Below, piece by piece: positions 1-7,218 of a stretch of 9,956 nt of DNA. A model generated the notes under the pieces. It worked only from the letters and a program-made list of their open reading frames with translations. It did not search any database and had not been told where the DNA came from. Position numbers and translations under genes: made by a program. The stretch's first letter is position 1. The number at the start of each line of letters is the position of its first letter. The DNA is from Methylococcaceae bacterium (GTDB lineage Bacteria; Pseudomonadota; Gammaproteobacteria; Methylococcales; Methylomonadaceae). Where the stretch lies: the NCBI GenBank assembly GCA_013140465.1, contig JABFST010000381.1, forward strand, positions 1-9,956, written 5' to 3'.

Positions 1-2379
1 GGGGCAAACTCGATCAATTCCACTAGCCAAAACTGGCCGTTAAATGCCGACGTGACGAAAGCTTCGCCACTCATGAAGGCCAGCGTGCAAAAGTCCGATG
101 TGTGGGAAACCGATTTTCGCCCCTCAACCAGCGCATTCTGCAAATGCTATATGAGCGAGCCTTGGATACATTTTACCGGGGCAGAAATGTGGCTGGCAGC
201 ATTGCCGGGTATGCCGTTGCCAGACGAAGGCTATTTCCCGCATGTGAACTTAGAGCGTGACGTGTGGCTGACACCTGCCGATTGGGAGCCTTATTTTGAG
301 ATTAGCGATGTGGACTTGCAGAACTTGTACGAAGGCTACAGGGATCGTTTGCAAAAACAATTGGCGGTGGAGAACCCCGACATCAAGCATGGGCGCTATA
401 TGCCCGGCATTGACAAGCCTTATATCAGCAACGAACCACAAGCCATGCCCAAGTTTGATAGCGAACAACAATGGTTTTCGGCAACCCTGATGCCGATTAC
501 CGATATTGCCGATGACGGGCGGGTCAACCCCAACCCACTGTTGCGCATAGAGGCCGTCGATACCGCCAGCAAAACCGTGGTCGCAAAAACCGACGGCGTA
601 TTAAGCAATAGCCGCGATTTCCATTGCCGCGAATGCCACGCCAAAGGCAAGATTGCCGCTAACCCCAACGCGGGCTACAAAAAAGATGCCTTTTTGTCCA
701 GCCCGTCAGGCATGGCGGGTATGGAAGGCATGGACATGACAACGATGCCTACGCCATTGGACAAGCCCACTTTTTACAGCGTAGAAGACATAGGCGGCAA
801 TCCCAATAGCTTGTTTGACCAAGAATATGCGGCAGCGCTGAATTATTCCAGCACCCACCAATTTTATGATGGCATGGGCTTTTTGGACCACATGTTAAAA
901 GGCGGGATTAATGAAAAAACAGGCTTGGCCGGCAATGATTGGCCCGCGCCTTGCTTTGGCTGCCACATGAGTGCGTTACAACAAGTGTCATCTGATATTG
1001 ACTGGTGGTCCAGCGAATCTTACGACTATAACGCCAAAAGTTACGACCCCAATTATTCGATTTCGATGCACCGCTTTCATGCAGAAATGCAATATAACAC
1101 CAATAAAACCGATATAGTCCGCAACGAAAAAGGCGGCTATGCAAGATTTGACTGGAAAAACAAACCCCGCGTAGCCAATAAAGACATCAACCCCAACACC
1201 TTATTCCCCATTTTTGGGGCGGACGGCAAACAATTGCCGATGGAGCAAAACTGCCTAAAATGCCACGCCGGACACCGTGAACAAGTCTATAACGACCGCA
1301 TGAAAACGGCGGGTGTCACTTGTTTCGATTGCCACGGCGACATGCTGGCAGTCGGGCAGGCGTATCCCAAAGACGCGGCGAACAAAGGCTCCAATAAGCA
1401 TCAAGATTACCGCATCCCTTGGTTTGACGAGACCGATTGCGGATCTTGCCATGTCGGCACGGCAAATGTGGGCAAAGACAATGCCAGCCGTTATTTTAGT
1501 GCCGGCGTCAAAAAGCGCGCCTTTGAGGATAACGACCCCGCTGCCAACACCCGCCCAGTGGACAAAAACGACCCCGATGCCGTGCGTTTTGCCATCGTGC
1601 CTAACTACGTCAAAGCCTTTACCACCTCGGCGACCCGTTACGCGCCGGATGACCCCGATGCGGATGAAAGTGGCATCGTCACCGACAACACGCCTACCCA
1701 AATTGATCTGCCCGTATATCGGTTTGGCAAAGACCAGCATGGTTATGTGGCGTGCGCGGCCTGTCATGGCGCGGCACATGCCATAGGCCCAAACCGCGAT
1801 CCCAAGGCCAACGACAACCTCACCGCCATCCAATTGCAAGGCTATTCTGGGCAGCTGTACGAGTGTAATGTCTGCCACACCCAAGATGCCTTTAAGCAAA
1901 TGGACAGCATCGGCAGCAGTTTGCATTATCCCAATAACGAAGGCAGCCCGACTATTCTGGCCGGGCCGCATAATTTGCACCCCGTCAATGACCCTTATTG
2001 GTGGCAACAAGCCGAAGGGGATGACGTGGATACAACCCCCGGCAAGCCCAACCATAAAGGCATTATAAAAGGCGGTTGGCATAATGACTGGGCAAAACTG
2101 CCTGGCCTGAATGGCGAAGACCAATGCGCCGCCTGTCACGGCACCGACCACAAAGGCACACGCTTGTCTAAAGTGCCTGTCGATAGGGAGCTGAGCACAG
2201 AAACAGGCAAAAAAATCACCGTTAAGGCAGGTACGCCCATCAGCTGCGCACTGTGCCACACAATACAAAAAAGCTGTACCGATTCGCCGGTAGGCAAGCT
2301 GTGCGGGACCATGTACACCACCAACAAAGACTGTACGCCACCCCAAAAATGGGATAACGAAATGTCGATGTGCATGTAG
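1..2379 (+). CDS. Multiheme cytochrome c (nine CXXCH), 5'-truncated by window edge
   Basis: Probable periplasmic or cell-surface electron carrier. Nine CXXCH heme-attachment motifs are visible at nt 625-639 (CRECH), 952-966 (CFGCH), 1252-1266 (CLKCH), 1321-1335 (CFDCH), 1438-1452 (CGSCH), 1753-1767 (CAACH), 1864-1878 (CNVCH), 2125-2139 (CAACH) and 2245-2259 (CALCH). Many further His residues could act as distal heme ligands. The first ~200 codons carry no heme motif and are rich in Trp, Tyr and Pro, suggesting a non-heme N-terminal domain. The C-terminal tail after the last heme has four more Cys, possibly disulfide-bonded. The frame is open from nt 1 with no stop, so the GTG at 52 is not the start; the signal peptide expected for Sec export and heme attachment must lie upstream. 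The visible part is 792 codons. No partner oxidoreductase or membrane anchor is in view, so the electron donor and acceptor are unknown. The heme-protein identity is very secure; the physiological role is not. Confidence 0.93.
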   Translation, partial: GANSINSTSQNWPLNADVTKASPLMKASVQKSDVWETDFRPSTSAFCKCYMSEPWIHFTGAEMWLAALPGMPLPDEGYFPHVNLERDVWLTPADWEPYFEISDVDLQNLYEGYRDRLQKQLAVENPDIKHGRYMPGIDKPYISNEPQAMPKFDSEQQWFSATLMPITDIADDGRVNPNPLLRIEAVDTASKTVVAKTDGVLSNSRDFHCRECHAKGKIAANPNAGYKKDAFLSSPSGMAGMEGMDMTTMPTPLDKPTFYSVEDIGGNPNSLFDQEYAAALNYSSTHQFYDGMGFLDHMLKGGINEKTGLAGNDWPAPCFGCHMSALQQVSSDIDWWSSESYDYNAKSYDPNYSISMHRFHAEMQYNTNKTDIVRNEKGGYARFDWKNKPRVANKDINPNTLFPIFGADGKQLPMEQNCLKCHAGHREQVYNDRMKTAGVTCFDCHGDMLAVGQAYPKDAANKGSNKHQDYRIPWFDETDCGSCHVGTANVGKDNASRYFSAGVKKRAFEDNDPAANTRPVDKNDPDAVRFAIVPNYVKAFTTSATRYAPDDPDADESGIVTDNTPTQIDLPVYRFGKDQHGYVACAACHGAAHAIGPNRDPKANDNLTAIQLQGYSGQLYECNVCHTQDAFKQMDSIGSSLHYPNNEGSPTILAGPHNLHPVNDPYWWQQAEGDDVDTTPGKPNHKGIIKGGWHNDWAKLPGLNGEDQCAACHGTDHKGTRLSKVPVDRELSTETGKKITVKAGTPISCALCHTIQKSCTDSPVGKLCGTMYTTNKDCTPPQKWDNEMSMCM

Positions 2380-2395
2380 GAAGAAAGCCGTTTAT

Positions 2396-2422
2396 GGCGG
2401 ATTGGCTTGGGTTCAATCCGCC
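2396..2422 (+). terminator. Hairpin after the cytochrome gene, probable terminator
   Basis: A perfect 9-bp stem, GGCGGATTG (2396-2404) and CAATCCGCC (2414-2422), encloses a 9-nt loop and begins 17 nt after the cytochrome stop codon. It is followed by TTAAGCGTT rather than a clean T-run, so it is either a weak intrinsic terminator or a 3' mRNA-stabilising hairpin. Confidence 0.5.
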
Positions 2423-2744
2423 TTAAGCGTTAGGAACGCCTCATGATCACTTAGCCATTGCACGCAAATCCTGCACATCTACTATAATAAACCATAGATA
2501 CTTATTCAGGCACTGGGCAAGCTGTTTAGCATGGGATCGGCTTTAGCGGCTCCCGCGCTGCCGATACGGCAAGGTCTACAGCTCTTGCACGCCAACTGTC
2601 ATCGCACAGCTGTGGGCAGTGATGATTGGATGGGTTGCCAAGGTTTCGTATGTAATAATGCCCATCCTTCCCTTTCATGACACCCTGCAAACTAGGGGTC
2701 TGAGTGAGTACCCATAGACAATAGCTGCCCTCTTGGAGTCTTGT
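2423..2744. other. Gene-free leader region upstream of the sensor kinase
   Basis: No convincing gene lies here. It holds a candidate promoter (2458-2488) and two small dyads. One is a bulged hairpin at 2536-2565: ATCGGC (2536-2541) with GCCGAT (2560-2565), continued inside by AGCG (2545-2548) with CGCT (2556-2559). The other is a perfect 10-bp palindrome CACAGCTGTG at 2605-2614, flanked by an imperfect extension (TCATC on the left, GATGA on the right). If the promoter is real, the kinase mRNA has an untranslated leader of roughly 250 nt, long enough to hold regulatory structure. No known riboswitch was recognised. GC content is closer to the cytochrome gene than to the kinase gene. Confidence 0.4.
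2458..2488 (+). promoter_or_regulatory. Candidate sigma70-type promoter for the kinase-regulator operon
   Basis: A perfect TATAAT box lies at 2483-2488, with TTGCAC at 2458-2463 as a possible -35 element. The 19-bp spacing is longer than the usual 17, so the match is suboptimal. It sits between the cytochrome hairpin and the kinase gene and points toward the kinase. Confidence 0.4.
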
Positions 2745-2747
2745 ATG
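2735..2747 (+). promoter_or_regulatory. Ribosome binding site that decides the kinase start
   Basis: GGAG at 2735-2738 lies 6 nt before the ATG at 2745. An alternative TTG start at 2733 in the same frame would overlap this Shine-Dalgarno sequence and has none of its own, so the ATG is preferred. Confidence 0.75.
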
Positions 2748-5180
2748 CCTGAAACCAAATTTACTGCCGATGCCTTAGCCAAACTTGTCACGACCGCATT
2801 GGCACAAGACCAGCTATCAGGCTTATCTAAAATGCTCGGGGTAATTGCCGAATCAGTAGATGCGCCCATTGCCATTTTATGGCAGCGTGCGCCTGAACCT
2901 ATCAAAGAAACACTGTTTATATTGGCAGAATGGTTTGAAACGCCACAAGAAATTCCCACTTATTTTCATACTTTAAGTCGTGAAAAAGCACCTGTTTCTT
3001 GGGGAGCTTTAGATACAGGCAAGTTAAAAGCTAAAGATACTGACAATACCAATGAAGAAGGTTTTTTTAAAGCTTTTGGTATTCTTAGCATGTTGTCTAT
3101 CCCCTTAGATACCGATAAAACCAAACTTAAAGATAAAAATTACGCCCTTAATTTTTACTGGACAACCCCGTGCACAATTCCAAAAGACGTAAATGACCAG
3201 CACATAAAAAAAGCCGAATTCTTAGCCAGCTTGTTGCTCGACTTTTACCACACTATCATAGACAAAGTAAGTTATGCAGTCGTCAATAAGTGCAATAAAG
3301 CATTAAGCCAGTTGAATAATACGACCTCCGACTTTAAAAAAGTCGCTAGTGATGTGTGCGAACTTATATCTGAAACCCTACAAGTTCATGAAGTATCTTT
3401 ATATCTGTTTGAAGATCCTGATGACAGTAACAGCTGTCGGTTACAGGCAACCACTTGGAACAGTGCTAATGTACCAAGTAGTCGAACCATACCTAATAAC
3501 AATACCTTAACCGATTGGGTGTTGACTCATAAAACGCCCATCATCATTTTTGATTTAGCCCTTTATGAAACCTATAGGGCTAACTACGAACAGCACTATC
3601 CTCTATTATCCTTGAATAAAGTAAGCTTAGAAACCAGGCAAAAAGATTTGCGCCGTAATTTACAAATAAATGATGACCGTAATTTGCCCCCCGTAAGCTT
3701 TATAGCGTTGCCTATTGTTTATGGTGACACGTTGCTAGGTGTCATCCGTTGTTGCGGCAATAAAAAAGCACCTTATTATTCATTTGAACAAAAAAAGATA
3801 CTTTTAACTCTAGTCGCTAACCAAATAGCCCAAGCCCGAGATAGTTGGCTAAATCGAGAGAACATCAACAAAGAAAACACGGCCTTAAGTAGTTTTTTAA
3901 CGAGTTTGGTAACACTCAATGGTATTGTTCTTGAAAAAATATCTAGCAATGAAAAACTACCTAAAGATGTATTTAAAAATACCTTACAGGATGAAGTTTT
4001 TTTAAGTGCTTTAGGTAATATTCATGAAGCTGTCAATACTGTAGAAATATCGGCTATAAGGCTTGTTAATAAAGCAGATAATTGTTTGTATTTTGCTAAA
4101 GTCTATGGAAAAGAAACACCTGATGCTAAGTATGACTTAGATGAAGTTGATGAAAAAGGTGAACCTGTAAAAGCCGGAGTATGGGTCTATAAACATAAAA
4201 AAACACTAGTAATTGATGGAGAAGGCCATCCACTCGCCAACCCATTACGCCGATTTAAGGCAAAAAGTATGATTATTTCGCCGATCAAAATCGCAGATGA
4301 AGTGATAGGGGTGATAGATGTACGCAATACGACAAAAATGTTCCCACCGTTTACCCAGCCTATGGTTGAATTGATTGGCAACCAATTAGGCTTATACAGC
4401 TATTTATTTGATAAAATTGTTGCGTTAAAAGATAGCGTAGAAACACTAGAAGTAGAAAAAAGACAACAAACCCAAACCTATGAAGATTTTACCCATCAGC
4501 TAAAATCACCGATACAGCACTTAAAAGCGAGGGCGAATAGTTTTGCCGATAATTCTAGGGGTTCAGACCCAGCCCTTAAGCAAGGATTGTATTTACGCGG
4601 ATTAGCTTCAAAAGCCTTGCGCGTAACCCAATCCATCAGGCTTTTTGCCGATTTGTCTAAAAATGCGCCGATTAAACCAAAAATAACGCGTCTTAAAGAA
4701 GACGTATTAACCAAAATATTGATCGAATGTGCCATAGACCAAGGCAGCACCATAGACCCAACCTTAAATATTGATTTTAGCGTGCATAAAGAGGGTTTAA
4801 ATGTTTTAAACAGAGTAAGCGTAGAAGCCGATTATGATTTGTTGGTGCAAGCCATTAGCAATTTGTTGGATAATGCTGCCAAATACAGCTTTCCTGATAC
4901 TAGGGTAGAAATCTATTGTGGTTTAACAGGCAAACAAAACTTTCATATCACAGTTAAAAACGAAGGCTTGCCTTTACATGAGACTGAAAAATGTAAAGAG
5001 CGCAATTGGCGAGGGGCAGAGGCAAAACTAGTCACAGGCGAAGGCTCAGGCATAGGCTTGTGGATAGTGGATGCTATCATGAAAGCACATGATGGTAGAC
5101 TGATAATTATACCTACCGAAAAAGACATGACTGAAGTAAAATTACTATTTCCTACAAAAACATATATGAATGCAAGGTAA
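2745..5180 (+). CDS. Soluble multi-GAF sensor histidine kinase
   Basis: An 811-aa sensor kinase that should autophosphorylate on a histidine and pass the phosphate to the regulator encoded next door. No transmembrane stretch or signal peptide is seen, so it is probably cytosolic. From the N-terminus there are three regions that read as GAF-like domains: about residues 15-180 (weak), 196-370 (clear) and 405-560 (clear). A charged, probably coiled-coil linker follows (about 555-580), then the dimerisation and phosphoacceptor helix with H584 in FTHQLKSPIQH. The ATPase domain has an N-box NLLDNAAKYS (706-715, catalytic N710) and a G-box GEGSGIGLW (765-773). All key catalytic residues are present. 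GAF domains bind small ligands or chromophores, but no heme- or bilin-binding signature is obvious, so the signal is unknown. The start is ATG 2745, chosen for its ribosome binding site. The gene is more AT-rich than the cytochrome gene upstream. Kinase assignment is very secure; the first GAF is inferred from its position and pattern. Confidence 0.93.
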   Translation: MPETKFTADALAKLVTTALAQDQLSGLSKMLGVIAESVDAPIAILWQRAPEPIKETLFILAEWFETPQEIPTYFHTLSREKAPVSWGALDTGKLKAKDTDNTNEEGFFKAFGILSMLSIPLDTDKTKLKDKNYALNFYWTTPCTIPKDVNDQHIKKAEFLASLLLDFYHTIIDKVSYAVVNKCNKALSQLNNTTSDFKKVASDVCELISETLQVHEVSLYLFEDPDDSNSCRLQATTWNSANVPSSRTIPNNNTLTDWVLTHKTPIIIFDLALYETYRANYEQHYPLLSLNKVSLETRQKDLRRNLQINDDRNLPPVSFIALPIVYGDTLLGVIRCCGNKKAPYYSFEQKKILLTLVANQIAQARDSWLNRENINKENTALSSFLTSLVTLNGIVLEKISSNEKLPKDVFKNTLQDEVFLSALGNIHEAVNTVEISAIRLVNKADNCLYFAKVYGKETPDAKYDLDEVDEKGEPVKAGVWVYKHKKTLVIDGEGHPLANPLRRFKAKSMIISPIKIADEVIGVIDVRNTTKMFPPFTQPMVELIGNQLGLYSYLFDKIVALKDSVETLEVEKRQQTQTYEDFTHQLKSPIQHLKARANSFADNSRGSDPALKQGLYLRGLASKALRVTQSIRLFADLSKNAPIKPKITRLKEDVLTKILIECAIDQGSTIDPTLNIDFSVHKEGLNVLNRVSVEADYDLLVQAISNLLDNAAKYSFPDTRVEIYCGLTGKQNFHITVKNEGLPLHETEKCKERNWRGAEAKLVTGEGSGIGLWIVDAIMKAHDGRLIIIPTEKDMTEVKLLFPTKTYMNAR

Positions 5181-5185
5181 ATTAT

Positions 5186-5632
5186 ATGCGCACAATTTGG
5201 TTGGTTGAAGATGATTTTGATTCACGCAAATCCATTCGTAATGCCATTAATGATAAAAGCATTGAAGCTAAAGTTATCGAATTGACGACCGAACACGAGT
5301 TTCGTGAACAATTAAATAGGGTCACAGATGAGTCAAATTTACCTAACTTGGTGATATTAGATATTATGTTGCCTTGGACTAAACCTATGAAAAATATGCC
5401 ACCGGAACCTGATGATGTTAAAGAAAAGGGTGTTTATCGAGCTGGTGCGCGATGTGAAAAGCTATTTAGGGAAAAGCAAAGCCTAAAAGGCGTACCTGTT
5501 ATAATTTATTCCAATCTACAAGAAGATTATTTAAAACATGATGTAATTTGGAAAAGTGAGAAAACCTATTACCTAGGAAAGAATGTGGACATAACTGAAT
5601 TGCAACTAAAGATCATTAGCTTATTTAAGTAA
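5186..5632 (+). CDS. Stand-alone receiver-domain response regulator
   Basis: A 148-aa single-domain response regulator, the likely phosphate acceptor of the adjacent kinase. Receiver signatures are intact: acidic pair D9/D10 in LVEDD, phosphoacceptor D59 in LVILDIMLP, S109 at the usual Thr/Ser switch position (VIIYSN) and K132 near the C-terminus, preceded by Y128/Y129. Between the D59 strand and the next helix is an extended, Pro-rich, charged loop (about residues 63-85), making the protein longer than a typical CheY-like receiver of about 120 aa. There is no DNA-binding or enzymatic output domain, so it should act by protein-protein contact or as a phosphorelay step. It starts 5 nt after the kinase stop; its Shine-Dalgarno AAGG (5174-5177) lies inside the end of the kinase gene, which suggests coupled translation. 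Identity is secure; the target is unknown. Confidence 0.92.
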   Translation: MRTIWLVEDDFDSRKSIRNAINDKSIEAKVIELTTEHEFREQLNRVTDESNLPNLVILDIMLPWTKPMKNMPPEPDDVKEKGVYRAGARCEKLFREKQSLKGVPVIIYSNLQEDYLKHDVIWKSEKTYYLGKNVDITELQLKIISLFK

Positions 5633-5874
5633 ATTCAAGATAATTAAATATTTTAATACATAAAATAAATATAGATTTGCCTTCAATTTTTAAAGCTTAG
5701 TAAGTGAATTGGAAAAATTAGTATGTATTTTCCTCTAAAAAAACAGAAAATATACCATAATAATAAGATGATATACATGATGACTTGTTGCTAAGCACTT
5801 AATGATGTTTCTGCTTTGATCCAAGCTCTTAAACATGAGTCGTTTTTTATATCTTATTTATGGAACTAAGAAAC
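5633..5874. other. AT-rich convergent intergenic region with weak hairpins
   Basis: This lies between two converging operons and has no gene. Two candidate hairpins are visible. One pairs GTAT-gt-ATTTTC (5721-5732, 2-nt bulge) with GAAAATATAC (5746-5755). The other is a perfect 7-bp stem, AACTAAG (5864-5870) with CTTAGTT (5874-5880), whose right arm overlaps the stop codon of the minus-strand 447-aa gene. Either could help end transcription, but neither has a strong T-run at the right place. The low GC content continues into the 3' part of the minus-strand gene. Confidence 0.45.
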
Positions 5875-7218
5875 TTAGTTAAAATTTGGCATTGCGTAAG
5901 GTATTTTGTTCCGATCACTATGTCTATCTATGAAATCTCTAAAGCTAGAAGATATAGTTTTGTCAGCATCTTTACTACCTTGTATCTCTTCAGATAATTT
6001 TTTTAAATTATCTGGATTATATTTGTTGTTTTTTAAATAAATATAACCATTTTTAATATTAGAAATAATGTGTAACTTGGTTGCTTTTCTTAGGTCTGCT
6101 GTGGGAAAAACATTATAAATACTATAATCTGATAATTGCGACTCAATTTTTTCAAAACCCCTCTTATATAGTTCAAAAGTTTCTTTTTTCATTTTTAAAA
6201 TCGCGTAGCTTGATTCTGCTTTATAAATTGATGATATTATTTCATCAGTTTGCAAGCAAAGAATTAAAAAACACCAAATTTTAATAAAAACTTCATCGTT
6301 TATTTCTTCTAAAATAACCAATTTAGGCAAACTTTCAACTGCCCATTCATCGAGATTACATTCCATAGCAGTATCAAAAAAATCATTCTCCCAGTCCCTC
6401 TTTTCATCAACTGATTTTAAATGACATATTAATTGGTTGATAAGCTTTTTTAACAACCCCCGCCGCTCCCGCGTATCAAACAAAACCACCGCCGACCTCA
6501 ACACTTGTGCAACGATATTAATTATCGCGTCATCATCACTGATAAGCTCTAATGGCTCGTCTTGCAAAATAGCCATCAGTTTAGGGACATCCCAGTGTTT
6601 GGTTGCTATGCCGCTGACCAGCCAATTGATGAATAACTGTTGCCCATCGGGTGATATGCGGTTTACGGTCTCTTGAAGGCGGTTTTGTACGTCGGGGGAT
6701 AAATCTATGGTGGCGGGAATTAGCAGGGCTTGCTCGGCGCGTTGGGTTTCTGCCAACAACGCTTGGGCTTTTGCTTTTAGCTCGGCATTATCAAGTGCAG
6801 CTTGACTCTCCAGTAGGCTGAGCAAGAAGTTTTTGGCGGGTATAAAACGTTGTTGCGGGAGATATTGGGTTTTTATGCGTTCTAACAGCTTTACGATAAT
6901 CGCTTCGGGCATCGAATTAATGAACTCTACCCCTGTTATCTGCTCAGGGACGGGGCGTCCTAATTTTTCCCGATATGTTTGCAATGTGTGCCTTAGAAAA
7001 GAAAATACTTGTTCCCAATTTTCAAAGGTTTTGTCAGTGGCGTGAAAGTTTTGTTTGATGAGGGCTTCGTTAATGGTTTTTTCTGCGTCATCCAGCTTTT
7101 TAACATTGATGGTGTTGTTTATTAATTGGTAGGGAGGATTTAACCAAAAACACTGGCCTTCTTTACGGATAATCGCTGCGCCATCGGCAGGGGAGTAGGC
7201 TTCAATGGAAATGCTCAT
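5875..7218 (-). CDS. Unrecognised 447-aa protein, second gene of a two-gene operon
   Basis: I do not recognise this family. It has no signal peptide or clear membrane helix and looks like a soluble, largely helical protein. Features seen: an N-terminal stretch with a QCFWLNPPYQL segment (residues 22-32); an Ala/Gln/Glu-rich, probably coiled-coil region around 135-168; a hydrophobic helical region 310-325 containing two Cys (316 and 321); and a Lys/Asn-rich C-terminal part. The start overlaps the stop of the 371-aa gene by 4 bp (ATGA, 7215-7218), and a GAGGG ribosome binding site (7225-7229) lies 6 nt upstream, so the two are co-transcribed and probably co-translated. Composition is split: codons for about residues 265-447 are about 28% GC, while the part just before is about 47%. 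That suggests the C-terminal region has a different origin. It is a real gene judging by length, coupling and ribosome binding site; function is unknown. Confidence 0.82.
   Translation of the reverse strand: MSISIEAYSPADGAAIIRKEGQCFWLNPPYQLINNTINVKKLDDAEKTINEALIKQNFHATDKTFENWEQVFSFLRHTLQTYREKLGRPVPEQITGVEFINSMPEAIIVKLLERIKTQYLPQQRFIPAKNFLLSLLESQAALDNAELKAKAQALLAETQRAEQALLIPATIDLSPDVQNRLQETVNRISPDGQQLFINWLVSGIATKHWDVPKLMAILQDEPLELISDDDAIINIVAQVLRSAVVLFDTRERRGLLKKLINQLICHLKSVDEKRDWENDFFDTAMECNLDEWAVESLPKLVILEEINDEVFIKIWCFLILCLQTDEIISSIYKAESSYAILKMKKETFELYKRGFEKIESQLSDYSIYNVFPTADLRKATKLHIISNIKNGYIYLKNNKYNPDNLKKLSEEIQGSKDADKTISSSFRDFIDRHSDRNKIPYAMPNFN

Noticed and set aside
1255..2346. Long minus-strand open frame of 363 codons antisense to the cytochrome gene
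   Set aside because: It lies entirely within the heme-motif-rich part of the cytochrome gene and shows no domain pattern; it is a shadow of the coding bias on the other strand.
52..2379. GTG at 52 as the start of the cytochrome gene
   Set aside because: The frame is open upstream to nt 1 without a stop, no ribosome binding site precedes the GTG, and the predicted N-terminus has no signal peptide although a periplasmic cytochrome needs one.
2531..2680. Small plus-strand open frame with a signal-peptide-like start (MGSALAAPALP) and an LLHANCHR segment recalling a cytochrome c fragment
   Set aside because: It has no CXXCH, no clear ribosome binding site and only 49 codons; the resemblance is too short to call a gene or a pseudogene.
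2733..2744. TTG start adding four residues to the kinase
   Set aside because: The TTG overlaps the GGAG that serves the ATG at 2745, and it has no ribosome binding site of its own.
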